Shown: positions 17,382-26,902, counted from the first letter of the stretch. The stretch: DNA of 64,000 nucleotides from Desulfobacterales bacterium (GCA_026984935.1 JALSRD010000041.1:62001-126000); one strand, 5' to 3'. A program made the numbers and translations. Notes: generated by a model from the sequence alone, not told the origin.

Positions 17382-17759
17382 CTACTCATCGGCACGCGTT
17401 ATGCGGATGTGGGCGCCGCCTTGAACGTCGCGCAGCCGGCCGGGATCATCCGATATGCGACCGAAAATGTTGACCGGGCTATAGGCGCGCGGCTGTTCAT
17501 CCTCACTGACCGGCGTAGGCCCGAAGAATATACAGAAAGCGGCGCCTGCCGGCCAGTAGGCCAGTGTGCCGATTTCCACGTCGGTGACGGCATCTGCGGC
17601 CGCTTCGATCTGCACAGGAATGTCGAAGTAGATTTCGTTTCCCCAACGGTTGACCGTGCCTTCGAGAGGAAGCGCTGCGGCGATACGGCGGGCTGTGGGC
17701 GTGTCGTTTAAAGCGGCGCGCAATACGAGCTGCTGGACCGAGATGTCAATGTGCAGCAT
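17382..17759 (-). CDS. Cyclophilin-like fold protein (TM1367 type)
   Basis: The 125-residue protein resembles the small archaeal/bacterial cyclophilin-like family. It has an N-terminal strand with DTPTARRIAAALPLEGTVNR, then WGNEIYFDIPV, IGTLAYWPAGAAFCIFFGPT and a GRISDDPGRLRDV segment. These proteins have the cyclophilin barrel but lack the isomerase active-site arginine, and their role is unknown. It lies 49 bases upstream of the enoyl-CoA hydratase start on the same strand, so it likely leads that transcript. Confidence 0.7.
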   Translation of the reverse strand: MLHIDISVQQLVLRAALNDTPTARRIAAALPLEGTVNRWGNEIYFDIPVQIEAAADAVTDVEIGTLAYWPAGAAFCIFFGPTPVSEDEQPRAYSPVNIFGRISDDPGRLRDVQGGAHIRITRADE

Positions 17760-18390
17760 GGCGGAAGGTTCCTCAATCTGGGTGTCAAAAAGGTTTTTAA
17801 GGGGTTGTTTCCAATTTCGCAGGGCATTTTAACGGCCGGGCGCGTTTTGTACAAGCAAAAATTGATGCGGCCGGGTTTTGTCGTTATGCACAATGGCGAT
17901 AGGGTGATGCCCGGGAGGTTCAAAAACGAGCGCGGAGAAGGGAGAACCCGCAGGGGGAGGCGCCGCCACGAATCTGCTAAAAGTTTCCCGCAATGCGGTT
18001 GTAGACCCCGGCGCAAATCACGTTTTTAATGGATGCGGTTAAGTTTTCTGTTTGGTGATGCCCGGTGTAAAGATGCACCTGCACCCGAGAAAGCGTTTTT
18101 CAGCAGATTCAGTTGTAAAAGAGCGGCTGCGTCCCCTATGTCATGCGGTTGAAATTATCCAGAGCAAAAACGATGCCATTTCGGGTGGTACGCACGTGTA
18201 TGCATATAGCACGCAATATCAGGATATTGCAAAAAAGAGCATTCGTTTGATAAAAAGCGGACGGCAAAAAATGTCAACAAAATGACAAAAAGCGTCAGGC
18301 GCGGCTTTTGGATATGTTCCCGACCCTTCTCAGGCATAGGGTTTTGGAAAGGTGTTGCATGCATTCGGCCGCCTTGAGTTGTGTTGTGCC
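17760..18390. other. Long intergenic stretch containing an 18-bp palindrome
   Basis: No coding frame is convincing over these 631 bases. The clearest feature is the perfect palindrome GCAATATC-AG-GATATTGC at 18213-18230, 163 bases past the stop of the XRE-cupin gene and about 450 bases upstream of the cyclophilin-like gene. It could be a regulator site. The rest appears to be plain AT/GC-mixed sequence. Confidence 0.5.
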
Positions 18391-19029
18391 CTATCCGCCG
18401 TAAAGCACGGCCACGATGGTGGCCTTATCGGATTTGGCGGTTACCAAGTGCGGGATGGTGGACAGGTAGTAGGCGCTGTCTCCAGGTTCCAGTTCGAAGG
18501 CTTCTTCACCGATTTGCAGGGCTACGATGCCGTCTAGAACAAAAATGAACTCCTCACCCTCGTGGATAGATCGGTCTTCATCCGGCGCTTGTGAAAGGCG
18601 CACGATAAGCGCTTCCATGTGACGGCCCTTGACTTCGGGCGCCAGGTCTTTGTATGTGTATATCTCACGGTTTCCACGGTGCGATGTCGATCGCGATATG
18701 CTCTTGCGCTCTGTCTTGCGGGTGATGGAGTAAAGCCGGTCGCCCCTGCCGGCGATGATGCGGCCGAAAGCGGCGTCCAGGGCTTTGGACAGCTTGATGA
18801 GAGTCCCCAGCTGGGGCTGGATCTGGCTGGTTTCAATACCGGCGAGGGTCTCGACAGCGAAACCGGTCAGCCGTGAAACATCCTCCAGCGAAAGTCCTTT
18901 TTCTTTCCTGAGGGCTGCCACACGCTGTCCGATTTCCTGGATATTTTCTTTTTCACCGGCGGCGATGTCTCCGGTTAGGTCTTCAAAATAATCGACGCAC
19001 ACGTAGTGCTTTCGGGGGTCGTCTACCAT
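18391..19029 (-). CDS. XRE-family regulator with C-terminal cupin sensor
   Basis: A 212-residue one-component regulator. Residues about 31-85 are a Cro/CI-type helix-turn-helix (IGQRVAALRKEKGLSLEDVS...TGFAVETLAGIE). Residues about 125-205 are a cupin barrel (EDRSIHEGEEFIFVLDGIVAL, LEPGDSAYYLSTIPH). Such proteins often sit near acyl-CoA or amino-acid metabolism genes and sense a small ligand in the cupin. The start at 19029 is chosen for the AAGGAGG 15 bases upstream; ATGs at 19074 and 19095 lack this. Targets may be its minus-strand neighbours, which is inference. Confidence 0.85.
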   Translation of the reverse strand: MVDDPRKHYVCVDYFEDLTGDIAAGEKENIQEIGQRVAALRKEKGLSLEDVSRLTGFAVETLAGIETSQIQPQLGTLIKLSKALDAAFGRIIAGRGDRLYSITRKTERKSISRSTSHRGNREIYTYKDLAPEVKGRHMEALIVRLSQAPDEDRSIHEGEEFIFVLDGIVALQIGEEAFELEPGDSAYYLSTIPHLVTAKSDKATIVAVLYGG

Positions 19030-19171
19030 ACCTTCTTCCTCCTTGAATTCCACATTCGTTGTATCGCTGGACATTTTTCGTGCGCATATATCCACTTCGG
19101 CTGAATGTCAACTGCAGCCATCCACGGGCGCATGCAAAGCGTGGCCGTCAGCGTGTGTATCCATCCCTGGA

Positions 19172-19864
19172 TTATCTCGCCGTGGCGCTGGTGATCGCCT
19201 TGATCAGTGCATCGGCCTGGTGGTTGACGACTTTATGCAGCGTTAAAATGTCCCGGACTGTCACCGGTTTGCCGTAGTATGCCCTGTTCAGACGCTCATG
19301 GGGCTTGAGTCCGCCGCCTTTCAGGCTGACGCCGCCGTATAAGCCTTTGCCGTGGGAAAAGGCGTAAACGTCGGCAGTGACGTTGGCCGTGCCGCCGGCG
19401 CCCACGGGGCCGGCCGCCACGCTGGCGTCCACACCCAGCTTAAAGGAGTTGGACAAAAAGCGGCTGACTCCCTTTTGGGTCATCACCATCAGAACCACCT
19501 CGGCCACCTCAACGCCGGCCTGCAGGCCCAAGGACGCGTTGCCCATGGTGAGAAAAGCGGGATAGCTCCATTTGCCGGTTTTGGCATCGTGGATCAGCAC
19601 GACGCCGTTGCCCTCGGATCCGCCCACGATAAAGCCGGCCTTGACCATGTGCGGGATGATCACCAACGCCTTGGCGTCTTTGAGGTGTTCACGGAACCAG
19701 CTCATGTTTTTGTCGGACTCGATGTGGCGGAAGGCGGCTTGGGCCTGCGTGACCAGTTTGTCCGGGTTGACTTTTTGCTGGGATGCAGCGGCAGTGCCGG
19801 CCGCATATATGATGCCGGCTGCGATCAGCAGCCAGGCGCCTGTCGATCTTCGGTTTCGGGTCAT
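19172..19864 (-). CDS. Exported SYLF (Ysc84) domain protein
   Basis: The 230-residue protein starts with a basic region and a hydrophobic signal segment (WLLIAAGIIYAAGTAAASQ), then a SYLF/Ysc84 domain: FRHIESDKNMSWFREHLKDA, ALVIIPHMVKAGFIVGGSEG, WSYPAFLTMGNASLGLQAG, VSLKGGGLKPHERLN. SYLF domains bind phosphoinositides in eukaryotes; bacterial exported forms are of unknown function. Its ATG overlaps the TGA of the aldehyde oxidoreductase gene (ATGA), with AAAAGGAG in the end of that gene as ribosome site, so the two are translationally coupled. Confidence 0.85.
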   Translation of the reverse strand: MTRNRRSTGAWLLIAAGIIYAAGTAAASQQKVNPDKLVTQAQAAFRHIESDKNMSWFREHLKDAKALVIIPHMVKAGFIVGGSEGNGVVLIHDAKTGKWSYPAFLTMGNASLGLQAGVEVAEVVLMVMTQKGVSRFLSNSFKLGVDASVAAGPVGAGGTANVTADVYAFSHGKGLYGGVSLKGGGLKPHERLNRAYYGKPVTVRDILTLHKVVNHQADALIKAITSATAR

Positions 19865-21651
19865 CCTGGGTCTCCTTTTGACTTTTGTGCGCCTGCCGGG
19901 ACGTCGGGCGGAATGCCGTCCGCGTTCCAACCCCTCAAGCGATAGTAGTCTGCAACCATGGTGCGCATCTCGTTTTCGCTGATCCGCCGGCCGTCGGGCA
20001 GCGCCTCCTGGAAAAAGCGTTTCGGCAGCCGGTCATCGGCGCTGGTGAATCCCTCCCGCAGGTTAAACCGCCGGGTGCTGTCCGTCACCCGTGCGGCCAG
20101 CTGTTGCAGATCTGCTTTTTCCAGCTCCAGGCCGGTGGTCAGAAAGATGATCCGGGACAGATCTTCCCAGGGGTAGAAGTCACGATAAAAGCGGCACAGG
20201 ATCAGGCAGTCGAAGAGCGTGCAGCGGTCCTCGAAATCCAGAAACATCTCGGCCTTGCCGGCGGTTTGATCGGGATCGATCAGGCCGGACAGCTCGGCCT
20301 TGTAAAAGGTGGCGCGCAGGTGGCAGGCGCCGCGATCGCTGACGGCATAGGCCAGCCCCATGCCCTTGAGCGCCCGGGGGTCGTAACCGGGGGGCTCGAG
20401 GCCCTTGACATGGATGGCCAGATCCTGCAGATCCAGTTCGGCGGCAGCATGGCGGATGCCATCGGCCAGCAGGTCGCCGATCCCCTGGCGCGCGGCGATT
20501 TTTTCCAACAGGCTGGCAACCTGTTCGGGACGTCCGTAATCCAGCCTTTCCCTGATTTTGCCCCTCTTCGAAGCTTCGATGGCAAAAGCTGCAAGATTGC
20601 CGGCGCTGATGGTGTCCATGCCCAAACGGTCACAGATATCGTTGAGATAGGCAATTTCTTCGATGCTGCCGATCATGCACAGACCACCGAAGGCATAGAT
20701 GGTTTCATATTCGGGGCCTTCCACGGTAAGTCCCTTGTGGCGGCCTTCAAGAATCCGGCTGAGGTTGCCGCAGGCCATGAAGCAGGTCATACAGGCACGC
20801 GGCTGCACCTTGCAGCGCGAAGTCAGACTCGGGGCGTTTATTTTTTCCCAAAAGGCGTATTCTCCGGCCGACCAGTAGCGTGTGGGAAATCCCCCGGCCT
20901 GGTTGAGCAGCGCCACCATCATGGGGGTTCCCTGGCTGCGGTAGGCCTCAGCCGCGGCGTGATGCTTCAAGTCCTTGAGCATGCGGCGCGCATATTGCCG
21001 GGCTTCTTCCGGGTGTGCCAGCACACGCTCGGCGTTGCCGGCAAAGGCAATCCCCTTGATATTCTTGGCACCCAACACGGCCCCCATGCCGGTGCGCCCG
21101 GCCGAACGCCAGTAGTCATTTTCCACCACCGCGAAACGCACACCCTTTTCGCCGGCCGGGCCGATGACCATAACACCGGATCTGCGCGTCTTCAGGCGGG
21201 ATTTGATGGCGTCTTCAGCGGCGTAGGTTTCCATGCCCCACAACTCGGCGGCATCGTGGAAAACGACGCGCGAATCGTCGATTTCAATCCAGACGGGCTT
21301 TTCGGCGGCGCCGTGGATGATCATGGCGTCGTAACCGCAGCGGTTCATGGCGACGGCCAACTTGCCGCCGCTGTAGGATTCCGCGTACCCGCCGGTCAGC
21401 GGGGACTTGGAGAAGATACCATGGCGGCAGGAACCGTAGATGGGGCTTCCGGAGGCCGGGCCCAGGGCCAGCAGCAGGTGGTTTTCCGGCGCCAGCGGGT
21501 CGACGCCCACCGGGTTGTATTGCAGCAGCAGCTGCGTGGCCAGTCCTTTGCCGCCCAGGCAACTGCGCAACAGCGCATCATCCAGTGACTGCGGTGCAGC
21601 GGTACGGCTGCCGGCGTCGATAATCAATGCTTTGTTGAAAAAACCTTGCAT
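19861..21651 (-). CDS. aor: Aldehyde:ferredoxin oxidoreductase, tungsten-pterin type
   Basis: The 596-residue enzyme oxidises aldehydes to carboxylates with ferredoxin, or runs in reverse, using a tungsten bis-pterin and one 4Fe-4S cluster. N-terminal AOR domain signatures include CLGGKGLATQLLLQYN, GPASGSPIYGSCRHGIFSKS and GRTGMGAVLGAKNIKGIAF. The cluster cysteines are in RACMTCFMACGNL with a late C in RCTLFDCLILC. A DRLGMDTISAGN segment matches the conserved pterin region. Length is typical. It is divergent from the TAXI-TRAP cluster and overlaps the SYLF gene by four bases. GGAGAG precedes the start. Substrate range cannot be read. Confidence 0.93.
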   Translation of the reverse strand: MQGFFNKALIIDAGSRTAAPQSLDDALLRSCLGGKGLATQLLLQYNPVGVDPLAPENHLLLALGPASGSPIYGSCRHGIFSKSPLTGGYAESYSGGKLAVAMNRCGYDAMIIHGAAEKPVWIEIDDSRVVFHDAAELWGMETYAAEDAIKSRLKTRRSGVMVIGPAGEKGVRFAVVENDYWRSAGRTGMGAVLGAKNIKGIAFAGNAERVLAHPEEARQYARRMLKDLKHHAAAEAYRSQGTPMMVALLNQAGGFPTRYWSAGEYAFWEKINAPSLTSRCKVQPRACMTCFMACGNLSRILEGRHKGLTVEGPEYETIYAFGGLCMIGSIEEIAYLNDICDRLGMDTISAGNLAAFAIEASKRGKIRERLDYGRPEQVASLLEKIAARQGIGDLLADGIRHAAAELDLQDLAIHVKGLEPPGYDPRALKGMGLAYAVSDRGACHLRATFYKAELSGLIDPDQTAGKAEMFLDFEDRCTLFDCLILCRFYRDFYPWEDLSRIIFLTTGLELEKADLQQLAARVTDSTRRFNLREGFTSADDRLPKRFFQEALPDGRRISENEMRTMVADYYRLRGWNADGIPPDVPAGAQKSKGDPG

Positions 21652-21866
21652 AATGCTCTCCTGTGGGTCGTGTGTCTCCGGCCTTGCATCGGCTTGGCCT
21701 GCATTGGCCTGGATTTAATCTTTGCAGAAATCGCGTCTGAAAGCAAGCCCGTGATGGCCCGCAGCGGCAAATAAAAGTTGACAACTCCCGGCCGGGTATG
21801 CTTTGCGTTTAAAGGCTGAAGGAACGGGCCGGACAAAACCGACAACAGGCAAAGGAGGGTGCGAAG

Positions 21867-22298
21867 ATGTTGCGACAACGATTGCTCACGGTATGCATAG
21901 GCGTTATGCTGGCGGCCACGGGCCTGGTTTTGACGTGCAGCGGCCAGGTTCTGGCAGGCTCCGACAGTGAAACTTTTGCCTGTGTCCCGCAGGCCAACCT
22001 GGATCAGACCATCGCCCCCCAGGCCCGGCTTGAGGACTTCTCATGTTCGCTGAAGAAATGGAAAGGCGAAAAAGTACTTCATTTCCATGTGAAGATTAAA
22101 AATGTCAGCGAAAAACCCCAGCGCTTCCGGGTGAACATCTTTCTGGACAACGGCAAGGCCGTGGGCGGCCTGATTCCCCGCAAGACCAAGAAAGGTCTGG
22201 TTAAACCGGGGGCCAGCGCTGCTTTCGTATATCCGGTGCGGGGAATGACCGGAAAACCGCAAGCCGTTACATTGTTGATCAAAACCATGGGCCGGTAG
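21867..22298 (+). CDS. Small exported protein of unknown family next to a TRAP transporter
   Basis: The 143-residue protein has a signal peptide (LLTVCIGVMLAATGLVLTCS, cut near QVLAG) and a mature part with two cysteines (FACVPQ, FSCSLKKW) that could form a disulfide, then a beta-rich stretch (KVLHFHVKIKNVSEKPQRF, VNIFLDNGKAVGGLIP) resembling an immunoglobulin-like fold. AAAGGAGGG sits before the ATG. It starts the plus-strand run with the TAXI binding protein 26 bases later, so a periplasmic accessory role in the same transport system is possible. I do not recognise a family. Confidence 0.65.
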   Translation: MLRQRLLTVCIGVMLAATGLVLTCSGQVLAGSDSETFACVPQANLDQTIAPQARLEDFSCSLKKWKGEKVLHFHVKIKNVSEKPQRFRVNIFLDNGKAVGGLIPRKTKKGLVKPGASAAFVYPVRGMTGKPQAVTLLIKTMGR

Positions 22299-22324
22299 AG
22301 CCTGCAAAAGGGGGAGGATAAGCG

Positions 22325-23290
22325 ATGAAGCGATTGAGCCTGACGATTTTCCTGTGTGTACTTGTGGCGCTGGCGGTACCGGCGGCTGCCAAAACCACCT
22401 TTGTCTCCATCGGCACCGGCGGCACCGGGGGAATTTACTACCCTTACGGCGGTGGTGTGGCCGAGATCTGGTCAAAATACGTACCCGGCGTCAAGGCGGT
22501 TGCCGAGGTCACCGGGGCCAGCGTTGAAAACGTCAAGCTGGCCCACCGCGGGGAAACCGTGGTCGGGGAAGTGATGGGTGATGTGGCTGTGGCCGGCTTC
22601 AACGGGCTGTCGAAATTCAAGGGTAAGAAGTACAACATCCTGAGCATGGCGGTCATGTACCCCAACCTGCTGCAGGTGGTTACTTTGAAAAAAAGCGGCA
22701 TTACCAACATCGAACAGGTTAAGGGCCGCAATATCAGTACGGGCAGCCCGGGAAGCGGCACCAACTTCATGGCCGAGGCGGTATTCAAGGCGCTGGGCAT
22801 TCCACTCGACGCTTACAAGGATAGTCGACTTTCCTTTACGGAGAGCGCCAATGCGCTGCGGGACGGTACTATCGATGTGGGCATCTGGTCTGTGGGGCCA
22901 GGCACCAGCTCCATTCTCGATCTGGCCACCACCCACGATATCCGCATCATTGCATTTACACCTCAGCAGATCAAAAAGGTCCTGGCGGCCAACCCGACCT
23001 ACTCGTCGGTAAAACTTGCCGGCGGGCTTTACCGAGGCGTCGACAAAGCCGTGCAAACAATCGGCGTGTGGAACGTGATGATCTGTCAGAAGTCTCTGGA
23101 TACGGATCTGGTATACCGGCTTGTCAAGGCCCTGTACGCCCACAACGACTACCTGCGCGAGATACATCCCTCAGCGGCCTATACGACACCTGAAAATGCG
23201 GTAAAGTACTCACCCATTCCGCTGCACCCGGGCACCATCCGCTACCTGAAGGAAAAAGGCATTCAGGTGCCCGACCGCCTGTTGCCCTGA
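22325..23290 (+). CDS. TAXI-family TRAP transporter solute-binding protein
   Basis: The 321-residue periplasmic receptor has a signal peptide (LTIFLCVLVALAVPAAA) and then the TAXI hallmark FVSIGTGGTGGIYYPYGGGVA, followed by VTGASVENVKLAHRGE, NISTGSPGSGTNFMAEAVF and WSVGPGTSSILDLA. It delivers substrate to the fused permease two genes on. Ligands of TAXI proteins are mostly unknown, with glutamate and other organic acids proposed. GGGGAGGAT is the ribosome site, and its TGA overlaps the next ATG (TGATG). Confidence 0.93.
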   Translation: MKRLSLTIFLCVLVALAVPAAAKTTFVSIGTGGTGGIYYPYGGGVAEIWSKYVPGVKAVAEVTGASVENVKLAHRGETVVGEVMGDVAVAGFNGLSKFKGKKYNILSMAVMYPNLLQVVTLKKSGITNIEQVKGRNISTGSPGSGTNFMAEAVFKALGIPLDAYKDSRLSFTESANALRDGTIDVGIWSVGPGTSSILDLATTHDIRIIAFTPQQIKKVLAANPTYSSVKLAGGLYRGVDKAVQTIGVWNVMICQKSLDTDLVYRLVKALYAHNDYLREIHPSAAYTTPENAVKYSPIPLHPGTIRYLKEKGIQVPDRLLP

Positions 23291-23850
23291 TGGACGTCCC
23301 ATCGATCCGGCGGCGGCTCCCGCGCCTTCTGGCTGCTGCTGCCGGCCTGGCGGCTGTGTTGCTGCTGGCCGCCGGACTGCTGCCCGGCGGTCTGGAGCTG
23401 CGGGTGACGCCGGTGGCCGGCCGAGCGCCGCTTTTGGTGCTGCCCATGAAAGCCGGCGAGACGTTCACCATCCGGTATTATCACTCGGTTGAAAATGCCC
23501 CCATCTGGGAAACCCACAGCGTGGACAAAAACGGGCGCATCTATATTGAAGAGGAGCGTTACCTGAAGTTCGGCGCCGGCATGGGGCGCATGCCCGGCGT
23601 GGGACACATGGTGATGCGCGGTCCTTATGAGGCCATCGAGAATATGCACATGCCCACGGGAAACTTTATCCTGCGTATCGGTAGCCCCGGTGTCGACCAC
23701 ACCGTCATCTGGCGCGGCATTGAGAAAAATCTATCGGCGGTGGCGCCCCACCGCGCGGTGCGTTTTGCGGCGCGGCCGGTCAGCCTCCTGTACGAGCTGT
23801 GGCGCCGTGTTTTCCCACCTACCGCCACGCCGGTCGCCGGGAGTAAATGA
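23290..23850 (+). CDS. DUF1850 domain protein, TRAP-associated
   Basis: The 186-residue protein has an N-terminal membrane anchor (LLAAAAGLAAVLLLAAGLLP) and the DUF1850 pattern: PMKAGETFTIRYYHSVENAP, WETHSVDKNGRIYIEEERYL and GMGRMPGVGHMVMRGPYEAI. DUF1850 genes lie between TAXI binding proteins and permeases in many bacteria and probably aid assembly or ligand handover at the membrane. It overlaps both neighbours (TGATG upstream, ATGA downstream), which supports one transcript with coupled translation. Confidence 0.88.
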   Translation: MDVPSIRRRLPRLLAAAAGLAAVLLLAAGLLPGGLELRVTPVAGRAPLLVLPMKAGETFTIRYYHSVENAPIWETHSVDKNGRIYIEEERYLKFGAGMGRMPGVGHMVMRGPYEAIENMHMPTGNFILRIGSPGVDHTVIWRGIEKNLSAVAPHRAVRFAARPVSLLYELWRRVFPPTATPVAGSK

Positions 23851-25883
23851 TGGCGCCATCCTCCCGTAAATCGCCGATGTCCGGCAATACGGCGACGGCA
23901 GACGCCATGCACGCGGACAGCAACCCGCGCCTGACGTCCGTAACTGCCAGGGTGGTGATGGCCATCGCCGTGAGTCTGAGCCTCTACCAGCTTTACACGG
24001 CCGGTATCGCCGCCCTGACCGCGCTGGTGCAGCGCTCCATCCACCTGGGGGCGATTCTCAGCCTGACCTATCTCCTCAAACCGCCCTTTAAATCGGCCCG
24101 CAAGGATAAACTGACGCTCTGGCTGGTTTTGGACTGGTTGCTGGTGGGCGCATCCATCTACTGCACCTACTACATCTGCAGCAATCTGAGCGCGATCTTC
24201 GAGCGTCAGGGCGACTGGCTGCGCATGGATCTGGTGGTGAGTGTTGTCGGTGTCCTGCTGGTGCTGGAAGCCTGCCGCCGGGTGATCGGCTGGATCATGA
24301 CCGGTGTGTGCCTACTGGCCATTTTGTATGCCATATACGGCCCCTACATGCCGGAGCTGATCATGCACAAGGGGTACAGCATCGAGCGCATTGCCACCAC
24401 CTTGTGGCTGACCACCGAAGGCGTTTTCGGCCTGCCCTTGGGGGTGGCCGCCACGTTCGTGTTCGTGTTCGTGCTTTTCGGTGCTTTTCTGGAGTCCACC
24501 GGCGGTGGGAATTTCTTCATCGAACTGGCCTACGCCCTGACCGGACGCTTTTCCGGCGGCCCCGCCAAGACCGCCGTGGTGGCTTCCGGATTCATGGGAT
24601 CGGTCTCCGGATCGGCGGTGGGCAACGTGGTGGCCACCGGTTCTTTTACCATTCCCATGATGAAGCGCGTGGGTTATCGGCCGCATGTGGCCGGTGCCAT
24701 CGAAGCCGCCGCCTCCACCGGCGGCCAGCTGATGCCGCCTATCATGGGGGCCGGTGCCTTCCTGATGGCCGAATTTACCAACACCAGCTACCTGACGATT
24801 ATCAAGATCGCCCTGATACCGGCTGTCATGTACTACCTGACGGTCCTGCTGTTCGTACACTACGAGGCCAAGAAGTACGGCATGGAGGGCCAGCCCAGAG
24901 AGAGCCTGCCCAGGGCCCTTACGGTGCTCAGGGAAGGATTACATTTCGTGGTGCCGGTTGGCATTCTGGTCTATGTGCTGCTGGCCAACTACTCGCCCAT
25001 GATGGCCGGCTTCGTGGCGGTGGTCAGCACCCTGGCCGCCAGCCTGGCGGCCGACACGCTGCGCTGGATGGGTGGGGGGCGCAAAACCACGGCAGGAGTC
25101 GATCTGCCGCCGTCGCCGGCCGGATTTGCCGCCGTAGAAGTGAAATCCATTGTCAGTGCGCTGGAAAAAGGCGCCCGCAATGCCGTCATGGTTTCCATCG
25201 CCTGTGCGGCCGCCGGTGTCATCGTGGGCATGGTCACGCTGACCGGCATGGGCCTGAAATTCTCCAGCCTGGTGTTGGACTTAAGCTTTGGTATCCGTGC
25301 ACTGGCGATACTTTTGATCGGTGCGGCTTCACTGGTGCTCGGCATGGGCCTGCCGGTGACGGCCAGCTACATCGTGCTGGCCACACTGGCGGGGCCTGCG
25401 CTGCTCAACATGGGTGTCCCCCTGCTGGTGGCGCACATGATCGTATTCTGGTATTCTCAGGATGCCAATGTCACGCCGCCGGTGAGTCTGGCCAGTTTCG
25501 CCGGCGCCGGCGTGGCCGGCGCCAATCCCATGCGCACGGCTTTTACCTCCTGGAAGTTGGCCAAGGGGCTTTACATCATCCCGCTGATCATGGCTTACCG
25601 GCCGCTTCTGGGCATCGGCAAGCATTACTCCCTGCTGCACTGGAGCGTGGTGTTGACAGTGGTTACCACGACTCTGGGGCTGGTGGCCTTTGCATCGGCG
25701 CTGGAGCGCTACCTGCTGCGGCGTGCCACCTGGCTGGAAACGATCCTTTTATGGCTGGCCGCCGCCGGCCTTTTCTGGCCGGATTACTGGGCCGATGCCT
25801 TTGGTCTGGCAGCCTGGACCGCGGTGCTTTTGCTGCAGAAATTTTCCGTGCCCGGCCGACGCATGCGCCTTGAGCCAGGATAA
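23847..25883 (+). CDS. TRAP transporter fused permease (small plus large membrane subunit), TAXI type
   Basis: The 678-residue polytopic protein has about 16-18 hydrophobic segments. An N-terminal four-helix part corresponds to the small membrane subunit (VVMAIAVSLSLYQLY and WLVLDWLLVGASIYCTYYIC). The larger part carries the DctM signatures VVASGFMGSVSGSAVGNVVA, STGGQLMPPIMGAGAFLMAE and, in the second half, LGMGLPVTASYIVLATLAGP and QDANVTPPVSLASFAGAGVA. It uses ion gradients to import the ligand delivered by the TAXI protein. Length is typical of fused TAXI permeases. Confidence 0.93.
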   Translation: MMAPSSRKSPMSGNTATADAMHADSNPRLTSVTARVVMAIAVSLSLYQLYTAGIAALTALVQRSIHLGAILSLTYLLKPPFKSARKDKLTLWLVLDWLLVGASIYCTYYICSNLSAIFERQGDWLRMDLVVSVVGVLLVLEACRRVIGWIMTGVCLLAILYAIYGPYMPELIMHKGYSIERIATTLWLTTEGVFGLPLGVAATFVFVFVLFGAFLESTGGGNFFIELAYALTGRFSGGPAKTAVVASGFMGSVSGSAVGNVVATGSFTIPMMKRVGYRPHVAGAIEAAASTGGQLMPPIMGAGAFLMAEFTNTSYLTIIKIALIPAVMYYLTVLLFVHYEAKKYGMEGQPRESLPRALTVLREGLHFVVPVGILVYVLLANYSPMMAGFVAVVSTLAASLAADTLRWMGGGRKTTAGVDLPPSPAGFAAVEVKSIVSALEKGARNAVMVSIACAAAGVIVGMVTLTGMGLKFSSLVLDLSFGIRALAILLIGAASLVLGMGLPVTASYIVLATLAGPALLNMGVPLLVAHMIVFWYSQDANVTPPVSLASFAGAGVAGANPMRTAFTSWKLAKGLYIIPLIMAYRPLLGIGKHYSLLHWSVVLTVVTTTLGLVAFASALERYLLRRATWLETILLWLAAAGLFWPDYWADAFGLAAWTAVLLLQKFSVPGRRMRLEPG

Positions 25884-25996
25884 TACCCGTCGGAGGAATT
25901 TGCCGCCGCCGGTCATAAAAAAGGCCCCGCAGTGTGTCGCAGCAGAAGTATTTGGCCGTAAACTCTTGCACGTTCTTACTCGGGGGAAGATCCGCC

Positions 25997-26902
25997 ATGC
26001 AACAGTACCTCAAACTCCTGCGTGACATTATGGATTACGGCGTCGAAAGCCAGGACCGCACCGGTACCGGAACGATTTCCATTTTCGGCTACCAGAACCG
26101 CTACGACCTACGCTCCGGATTTCCGCTGCTGACCACCAAGAAGGTGTTCATGCGCGGCATTACCCATGAGCTGCTCTGGTTCCTGCGTGGCGAAACCAAC
26201 ATTCGCTACCTGGTGCAAAACGATGTTAAGATATGGAATGAATGGCCTTTCCAGCACTATCTGGCGGAAAACAGCCTCCAGGAAAAGTTCCCGAAATATT
26301 CAGAACAATGGCATGATAAGCTGAAAGAATTTATTGAAAAAATAAAAACGGATGCGGCTTTTGCGGCGCGCTGGGGTGAACTGGGTCCGGTTTACGGCCG
26401 CCAGTGGCGCAATTTCAACGGGGTCGACCAGATCGAGAAGGTGATCGCGCAGATCCGCACAAACCCGTTTTCCCGGCGCCTGATCGTATCGGCATGGAAC
26501 CCGGCCGAAGTCGAGGAGATGGCACGCGCCGGGCTGCCCCCGTGCCATACCCTGTTCCAGTTTTACGTGCGTCGCAATGCCCTTTCCTGCCAGCTCTACC
26601 AGCGAAGTGCCGATGTTTTTCTGGGCGTGCCCTTCAACATCGCCTCCTATGCGCTGCTGACATGGATTGTCGCCAAGCTGTGCGACCTTGAAGTTTCGGA
26701 ATTTGTGCATACTTTCGGTGATGCACACATCTATCTGAATCACCTGGATGCCGTCCGCGAGCAGCTGGAGCGCCAACCCGGACCGTTGCCGCAGATGCGC
26801 ATCCACGGAGCGCAGCGTTGCGTAGAAGATTTCCGGTTTGAAGATTTCGAACTGGTGGGGTATCGCCCCCAGCCGGCCATCCGGGCACCCATTTCGGTGT
26901 AG
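25997..26902 (+). CDS. thyA: Thymidylate synthase
   Basis: The 301-residue ThyA makes dTMP from dUMP with methylene-tetrahydrofolate. Visible motifs are [15 protein letters not shown], the phosphate-binding [15 protein letters not shown], the nucleophile cysteine in [33 protein letters not shown] and [16 protein letters not shown]. An insertion around residues 85-120 ([20 protein letters not shown]) is usual for the longer ThyA type. The start at 25997 fits the family; the open frame begins 21 codons earlier without support. It is followed by pyrD, another pyrimidine gene. Confidence 0.95.
   Translation: MQQYLKLLRDIMDYGVESQDRTGTGTISIFGYQNRYDLRSGFPLLTTKKVFMRGITHELLWFLRGETNIRYLVQNDVKIWNEWPFQHYLAENSLQEKFPKYSEQWHDKLKEFIEKIKTDAAFAARWGELGPVYGRQWRNFNGVDQIEKVIAQIRTNPFSRRLIVSAWNPAEVEEMARAGLPPCHTLFQFYVRRNALSCQLYQRSADVFLGVPFNIASYALLTWIVAKLCDLEVSEFVHTFGDAHIYLNHLDAVREQLERQPGPLPQMRIHGAQRCVEDFRFEDFELVGYRPQPAIRAPISV

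Noticed and set aside
19885-21588. A 567-codon plus-strand frame opposite the aldehyde oxidoreductase
   Set aside because: The reverse strand encodes a clear AOR over the whole length; the antisense frame has no recognisable domain or ribosome site.
24308-25873. A 521-codon frame inside the TRAP permease in another frame
   Set aside because: It lacks hydrophobic segments and motifs and is rich in Arg/His/Gly, the usual shadow pattern.
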